Below are positions 58,592 through 64,000 of a DNA stretch of 64,000 bases, one piece after another (positions within the stretch are counted from its first letter, which is position 1; each line of letters begins with the position of its first letter). A program made the translations under genes and the position numbers. This DNA is from Nemophila menziesii (taxonomy: Eukaryota > Streptophyta > Magnoliopsida > Boraginales > Hydrophyllaceae): contig JARWIR010000016.1 in the NCBI GenBank assembly GCA_029959085.1, forward strand, positions 4,509,441 to 4,573,440, written 5' to 3'. Below the pieces are notes generated by a model. The model was not told the origin of the DNA, searched no databases, and saw only the letters and a list, made by a program, of their open reading frames with translations.

Positions 58592-59539
58592 TTTCTCATT
58601 CCTTTTTCCTTTTTTTTGTATAAGATATCCCTGACCATCACTTTGATGTGAATGGTCATGTCTCTTATAATTTTTTTTCAAGGTCCCCTGCAAAGGGTTA
58701 CAAATTAATATATCATCAACAATTGATTATAAATACAAACGCATAGAAATCCCTCCCAATGTAATTTCCCAATAGTGAAACCCACCACCCCAAACTCAAG
58801 CTAAAAACAGGAAGTCTCAGGACCGTGATTCAAGTGTGTGTCATATGGAAATGCCTAATAAACTAAGGGGATATGGGCTTATATTGTGGCGACAAAGAAA
58901 GGCTAGAAATGGGTCTAAGAAGGATATACTTAAATTAAGGGATAAAAAGCTAAAAAGTTCAAATGGCTATCAAAGAATTGCCTCTATCATTTTTCTATTT
59001 ACATAGCTTGCATTTAGTTCATAACTAGGTGGGTTCTCTACTCATTTGGATCTCACGTTCTACAAACCACTCATTTTCTGTAAGTACAAGCTTACTTTTT
59101 GCATTGTTTATTATTTTTTCCTATCAATTACCTAGTGTTTGCATGCAATCAAAATGCATTTTATACTAACTCACAAGGTCTACTATTTTCTATCATAAAT
59201 TTATAAAAAGCATGCTTAATGGGACATTTAAAATACTCTACAGTCAAACACAACCCTTAAATTAATTTTATTGAAAGCAGTAAAACAAATAACACTTAAA
59301 ATTGGGATGAGGCAACGAACCCCACCCCAAACTCAAAAATGAGTCGTATCCCCACGACTCGAAAAGACTCAATAAAGCAATAAACTAATATACATTACTA
59401 AATGAGAAAATGATAGAAATCATATTTGGATCGGCACTAGGCCAATTACATGTAGTATTACGTCGAGGTTGTGAAGTCTTCTTAGTCACGACATCGCTAA
59501 GTACAAAAAAAGATCATTTTTGTTAGCAGGAGAAAAATT

Positions 59540-60240
59540 AAGAATTATTAGGTCCGGAAGTATCATATCTTATTTTCATTGGAGCATTAATATACATCGC
59601 AAATTGTACAAGGTTCGGAAGTACCATATCTTAGTGTCACTTGAGCATTAATGTACCTCATAAATTGTACAAGGCCCGACATAGAATTTTCAGTTAACTT
59701 ATTGGCAAGACTCTCACAAAGGCCGATCTCAAAGTGGCTACATTTTCACTTATGGTTATGCCTCGATATCATGACATCCGTGAAACAAAATTTAGTTGTC
59801 ATTTCATCTAATCACTCTAAAATATTGACACTACATGAAGGAAGTCGAGACCGTACATGGTTAAGATCCCTAGTTCAACATATTCGAGAGACGTGTGAGT
59901 CATCCTCAATAATACTTCTTGTATCACACGAATTCAAAATGGATACATCAAATGCAACAGAATGAAACATATTTTACCTAAAAAAATTTACATACACGAG
60001 CTACAAAAAAAAAGGGATATTGACATTCGATAGATACAACTATGCAAAAATTTTGCACATTTATTTATGAAATCATTGCCAACAACAATGCTAAAAAATT
60101 TGGTCCACAATATTGGAATGCGATGACTCAGGGTTCTCTTGCCACTATTAGAGGGAGTATGAACAAGACACTGTATCTTTTTCCTCTGTCCAAGTTTTTA
60201 TCCCACTGGGTTTTTCTTGGCAAGGTTTTAACGAGGCAGT
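59540..60240 (+). pseudogene. Ty1/copia RT C-terminus and RNase H remnant
   Basis: ALMYLINCTRPDIEFSVNLL (seen as MYLINCTRPDIEFSVNLLAR) at 59651 is the usual end of copia RT. KQNLVVISSNHSKILTLHEG and RTWLRSLVQHIRETC (about 59788-59900) are RNase H blocks. HILPKKIYIHELQKKRDIDI (about 59970-60030) and NLVHNIGMR near 60100 follow. The section between RT and RNase H has lost sequence, and a 61-bp segment upstream is duplicated. Non-functional. Confidence 0.85.
59551..59672 (+). repeat. 61-bp direct duplication within the copia RT remnant
   Basis: GGTCCGGAAGTATCATATCT at 59551 and GGTTCGGAAGTACCATATCT at 59612 start two copies of the block encoding PEVPYL...LINCTR. 61 is not a multiple of three, so the frame is broken. 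Confidence 0.8.
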
Positions 60241-60365
60241 AATATTAAGATAATTAGTTCTATGTATATGTACTCGTTTTCCTCAGCCAAGTTTTCATCT
60301 CATTGATTTTTTCTTAGCAAGGTTTTAATGAGTCATATTTTATAAGGAACAGACATTCAAGGGGA

Positions 60366-60780
60366 GTATAGTAAAAAATTAGTGGATGTCTTTGAATTTT
60401 AGACCTTTCACTTTACCATCTTTACGGGAGAAATTATTGTATAATATGAAGGGTCATATATATACTATAAATATATGACCTTCATTCCTTTGTATTGGAC
60501 ACAAATTAGAATAATAGAAATTAGCTTATACTTTACTCTTTTTGATTTTCTTATTTTAGTTTATAACAAAATGGATATTCTCTGGATTTTTAGATCTCTC
60601 CCATTCCATCTTTATGGGAGGACTTACCGTATAATATAAAGAGTTACATGTCTCCTATAATTATATTACCTTCATATCATTGTATTTTAACAACTTGAAA
60701 AAAGAATAAAATAATTTTCTCAATATATTAGCTTTACACTAGCTTCTTGATCTTAGATTCTTAACATGTTATCAGCATGA
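60366..60780 (+). repeat. Copia LTR-like tail and PBS-like site
   Basis: AAGGGGAGTATAG near 60360 resembles a polypurine tract and LTR start. The segment contains two related halves (about 60385-60540 and 60575-60740, each with TTTATGGGAG- or TTTACGGGAG-type and CCGTATAATATAA- or TTGTATAATATGA-type blocks). It ends TTAACA at 60766 and is followed by TGTTATCAGCATGA, which resembles a copia primer site. The element 3' UTR at 60170-60340 has the typical CCCACTGGGTTTTTCTTGGC block. Confidence 0.55.
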
Positions 60781-61303
60781 GATCTAAAAAACTGAGTGTT
60801 CAGCTATTTTTGGGAATGGTTCATCTGAATTTTTGTACGAGGTTGATGTTCTACTTATTATTAAATTTTCATCATGTTATATCCTTACATAATTATGTAT
60901 TTACACATATGTATGTCTTTAGATATAATATCGTATTATATTTTATACTATATATGATTAGCTTGAATAATAAACTTACCATCTGAAATCGTAGAAAAAA
61001 AATACTACTATTTTATCAACTGTATATTTCTTGTACTTTTTCTCCCAACGGGTAAATTACGGTTATAATATGAGCACATCGGTTATCCGCAAATTTTTGG
61101 GTATCAGGTGTCCTCTTCAATCAAACTTCTCCAGATGTTTGACTCATAGGTACGAGTTGGGATGATACGTGGTTTTCCATCCCTTTTTGCTAACCTTTTC
61201 TTCTAATGAGGTTTGGTTGGGCGAAACTGTTGTTATTGGAGGTCCAGTCTTGCTTTTTTTATATACTTATAAAGCTCTTTGGCAGCTTACAATCTTCCTT
61301 GTG
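60781..61303. other. Unassigned sequence
   Basis: No supported gene. A plus-strand frame from 60777 (MRSKKLSVQLF) sits where gag would follow the PBS-like site, but it does not look like Gag. Confidence 0.4.
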
Positions 61304-61318
61304 CTCTTCGCTTGTTTG

Positions 61319-61583
61319 TTTTTTTTTTTTTTTTTTCGATGTATGGGTGTCCGGGCCAGCTTACGCGCACCACGACTAATCCCATAGGAAATATACACGC
61401 CTCCTCATGCATACTCCCACATAATCAGAACTAGGTTACCCATGTTCAGGGAGGAGACTCGAACCATGCATCCCTTGCTTACCCCCTTTAAGGGCTCAAG
61501 AAATAACACGGCTGAGGGGATTCGAACCCTATACCTCCTAGTTGAGAGACAGGGTCCTGGCCACTGAGCTAGTCCCAGTGGTT
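61319..61583 (-). mobile_element. Composite tRNA-derived SINE with Au-like 3' part
   Basis: On the minus strand: GGGACTAGCTCAGTGGCCAG (A-box region), B-box GGTTCGAATCCCC (61517-61529), then a second B-box-like GGTTCGAGTCTCC (61453-61465), the body GATTAGTCGTGGTGCGCGTA and GCTGGCCCGGACACC, which resembles the plant Au SINE 3' part, and a poly(A) tail. The target duplication is CTCTTCGCTTGTTTGTT (61304-61320 and 61584-61600). Two B-boxes suggest fusion of two SINE heads. Confidence 0.85.
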
Positions 61584-61600
61584 CTCTTCGCTTGTTTGTT

Positions 61601-62337
61601 GCTTATATTCTCAGAGGTCCAATGGGCAGACAAGATTTTTCTTCATTTTACCTTCTTGTTATGCTTTGTCTTTCAACAATCAATCTTAATCTTAATCCAA
61701 CATGCCCCTTAAGTTTCACAATCTAACACAGAGTATTGGATAGATCATACAACGCAACAAAAAGCTTTATCACCACAGGATAAAAAATAGATCAAGGAAG
61801 CAATAAGAACCCTCCATTTCCCATATAAAAGTCATCACATCTTGATATTTTTCCTCGCACGGACTGTGAATCAATATAGTGTACATCACAACACTCGGGT
61901 CAGCACCAAAATTTTCTAAACCAATCATATAATGCCTCGACTATTTTAAACTTCTGAAACCTTACGCAAACTTTCATTAAAGTTGTGTAGACTTACTGTG
62001 ACAAATTTAAGTCCGTTTTTCCGGCAAGTTCTTTTAATAAGTCCAACACAAGCATGGAGTTATCTTCTTTTTCGCGAAGGCTTTTGATCTCTCGGGATAA
62101 ACCCAACAAGAAAGTCGGATTCTTGTACATTTATTTCAATAAGCATTGCCTTGATATTGGTCTGCGGAGATTCTTTGATTTGGGTAACCCCAATATGTCT
62201 AATCTTGTACAGTAATGGAAATATTAAAAGGCCTTTCCTTACCTAATTTCCTTGGTTTTTGAGGTATTCTCACCTTGGATAGTGACAAAACAGCCTCGGT
62301 TTCATCTTGGTCCCTACTAATTTTTCCATTAGCATCA
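61601..62337. other. Unassigned sequence
   Basis: No recognisable element. A minus-strand stretch about 62200-62370 reads KISRDQDETEAVLSLSKV and RIPQKPRKLGKERPFN without stops and may belong to the same broken gene as 62338-62676. Confidence 0.35.
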
Positions 62338-62676
62338 TCAAAATCTTCTTTTTCTTCTTGTATACAGTTTCGTTCTCAGTAATGCTAATTTTTTCCTCGT
62401 TTTTGTGATAAAAGGGTTAGAGGCGAAGCCTGGTAGCTCAGCAGGAACCTTTGGTCGCCTTGGAAAACGAAGATTCTTCGGAAGTCTGCTGAAGATTTTA
62501 GTTAGAGGCATCAAAGCTACTGTTTTTTGCCTACTTGTACAGCATGATACTTTGTTGGGTAGAGTAAAAACATCATTGAATTGTGTAAAAACGGAAAGGT
62601 GTTTAGCTAAGGAACAAAGGGATTCCTTCATCCTGCGAAGTGTCATCTTATAGAATCTACTTTCTCTCCTCAACAT
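62338..62676 (-). pseudogene. Unrecognised, possibly broken gene
   Basis: This 112-codon basic frame (MLRRESRFYKMTLRRMKESL, KIFSRLPKNLRFPRRPKVPA) continues to the left in a shifted frame with EEKEDFDDANGKISRDQDET. The mixture of a basic part and an acidic/regular downstream part suggests real coding sequence with a frameshift near 62345. A plus-strand frame overlaps it. I do not recognise the family. Confidence 0.3.
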
Positions 62677-63189
62677 GTTATCGAGCAGGTGGGGATGCCA
62701 CGTGAATTGCTTTTCTTTTTGGGGTCAATTACAATTGTTCAAATAATGCCTCGACTATCAAATCCTAATTACATACTACGTTCCACCTTTGGTTTGAGTT
62801 GGCATGGTAATCTTTAAAAGGGTTTCAATAGTTTGTTCAGAATAAATGCGATGCAAGTCAAAGAGATATAGGTGATAATTGTTACAAAGCCTGGAATCGT
62901 TGGTATAGGGGCTGGATCGGTGTTGCAAGCTTCTGGAAATCATTAGAACGCCTAGCTTGTTGGTACAAGGACTGGAACGAAGTGAAAGGCTCCTGGAAAT
63001 CATGACAGCAGCTCGCCTAGAGGCTGGAATGGCAACAGAAGTTTCTCTGGGGAAGAATGGAAGTCGTTCGCCTGGGATACAACTAAACGGAGTGATACTG
63101 AACCAGCTGGAACAAAATGATGCTGAACTGCAGCAACCCAGCAAACTGTGGTGGAATAAGCACTAGCAGCTAAAAATGTAGTTGAGGGG
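62677..63189. other. Unassigned sequence with a weak internal repeat
   Basis: Two related stretches, GGTATAGGGGCTGGATCG...CTTCTGGAAATCATTA (62899-62945) and GGTACAAGGACTGGAACG...CTCCTGGAAATCATGA (62961-63005), form a diverged tandem pair of about 62 bp. Opposite-strand frames overlap here, and neither is convincing. Confidence 0.35.
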
Positions 63190-63600
63190 TTGAAGTTGAA
63201 ATTGATTATTGCGGCAGCGGTGTGGAAGGTATGGGTGGATCAAAACGATATCATAATATGGGAAATGGGGATAATAAATTGGCTCCGGGAAATTACCTAA
63301 ACAATTTGAAGAGTGGGCTCGGGATTGTGTTCGAGCATGAAGTGATGAACTAAAGGAAAGATTAATAGTCTCGTAAAAAATTATGCTAGTCTAGTGGACG
63401 AAACCAACGGTCGAGGTTAAACTAAATGTCGATGGGTCTTTTGGTGAAACAGCGGACATCAGAGGGGTCTTTAGAGACGGTAACGTTTTTATGCGTCATA
63501 GAGTGTTGTTATATTTTGTTGAGTTAAATATGTTATTATTCAGACTTAGAATGGTCGTTGACTATGGATATGGGATATTTTCTATTGAAACAAACATACT
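63190..63600 (+). pseudogene. LINE / RNase H-like remnant, plus strand
   Basis: VWKVWVDQNDIIIWE (about 63220) resembles the WxxWxxRNxxxF linker of plant non-LTR polyproteins. VKLNVDGSFGETADIRGVFR (about 63412-63475) is the N-terminal strand motif of the RVT_3-type RNase H (KxNxDGS...GGVxRD), and LLFRLRMVVDYGYGIFSIET (about 63530-63590) is its helix and third strand. Stops and frame changes separate the parts. Confidence 0.65.
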
Positions 63601-64000
63601 ATAGTGAAGAGCGCTAAAATTTTTGTGATTCATGTTGATGCAACACTTGAATCGTGTAAAAGATATATTGGTGAGTCATGCGAGTATTTGTATAGGATCA
63701 AAGATTGTTATGGATACATAGGGATTTGTGGAAGAATAAGATTGAACAAATTACACACTTTTGGAATTTCAGCATTTGGCTTTATTTGTTTTTCTCTTTT
63801 TTTTAACTTGTTGCTTGATTACAAATGCAAGATTTACACAACTATTTATAGGAAAAATACTAACATGTATCTAGCCTACGACATGAACTAGTACGTAAAG
63901 AGAAAACATTGAAACTAGTCAATACATGAATCAAAGATAAAAGGTTATGCATGTATCTAATAAATTAATTCATGTATGAGAACATGTTTAGGAAGTGATG
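63601..64000. other. Unassigned sequence
   Basis: A 95-codon plus-strand frame (63604-63891) follows directly after the RNase H remnant. It may include its decayed end, but shows no recognisable motif. The remainder to the window edge is AT-rich. Confidence 0.3.

Larger units (their letters stand above)
56455..59460 (-). mobile_element. Athila-like LTR plus 3' region
   Basis: LTR 56455-57963 followed by a 3' region with the same landmarks as 10703-12200: GGACGGTATGATATGTATAT (58329), GTGAGCTTTTGGCTCTCTCC, a (TA)n tract, a GTGGCGACAAAGAAAGGC block and the CACGACTCGAAAAGACTCAA block (59353). To the left the LTR is preceded by GGCGCCAT, which resembles the start of the tRNA-Asp primer site. Confidence 0.78.

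Noticed and set aside
62776..63166. Overlapping plus- and minus-strand frames (69 and 122 codons)
   Set aside because: Neither has recognisable motifs. The region contains a diverged tandem pair that keeps frames open by chance.

Overview
The window is repeat-dominated, AT-rich plant nuclear DNA, most likely from a eudicot. The evidence is Athila-clade Ty3/gypsy retrotransposons primed by tRNA-Asp, plant L1-type LINEs with DUF4283/zinc-knuckle ORF1 proteins, Ty1/copia remnants, tRNA-derived SINEs with an Au-like tail, a Pack-MULE, and fragments of plant genes. No typical multi-exon host gene is intact. The only uninterrupted non-transposon reading frames of note are three paralogues of an unrecognised protein of about 180 residues.

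Layout. 1-6654 is the 5' part of a minus-strand Athila element (gag, protease, RT, RNase H, start of integrase, tRNA-Asp PBS, 1.56 kb LTR), inserted in the endonuclease of a minus-strand LINE (6655-9060). 9189-13345 is the 3' end of a second Athila-like element (LTR, PPT, 3' region). 13351-13725 is an ankyrin-repeat gene fragment with a precise intron. 13929-50562 is a tandem array with units starting near 13929, 31050 and 45300. Each unit opens with a broken lysine-ketoglutarate reductase/saccharopine dehydrogenase (LKR/SDH) pseudogene followed by the unknown ORF. Units A and B also carry about 12 kb of nested retroelements, chiefly a deletion-derivative Athila-like element that has lost RT, RNase H and integrase. 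Later insertions with target duplications and empty sites in a sister unit are visible. Unit A gained a 742 bp fold-back element, a SINE and a 1.9 kb Pack-MULE. Unit C gained a non-autonomous copia element that splits its LKR/SDH pseudogene.

The middle unit B looks chimeric. Its left part, from LKR/SDH to the 3' half of the unknown ORF, matches unit C. Everything to the right matches unit A. The switch falls inside the unknown ORF, as expected if B arose by unequal crossing-over between two older LKR/ORF segments about 14 kb apart.

To the right lie a heavily decayed LINE (50563-56000), a further Athila-like LTR plus 3' region (56455-59460), a plus-strand copia RT/RNase H remnant with an LTR-like tail (59540-60780), a composite SINE (61319-61583), and a plus-strand LINE RNase H remnant near 63.2-63.6 kb. 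The remaining stretches show nothing I can name.
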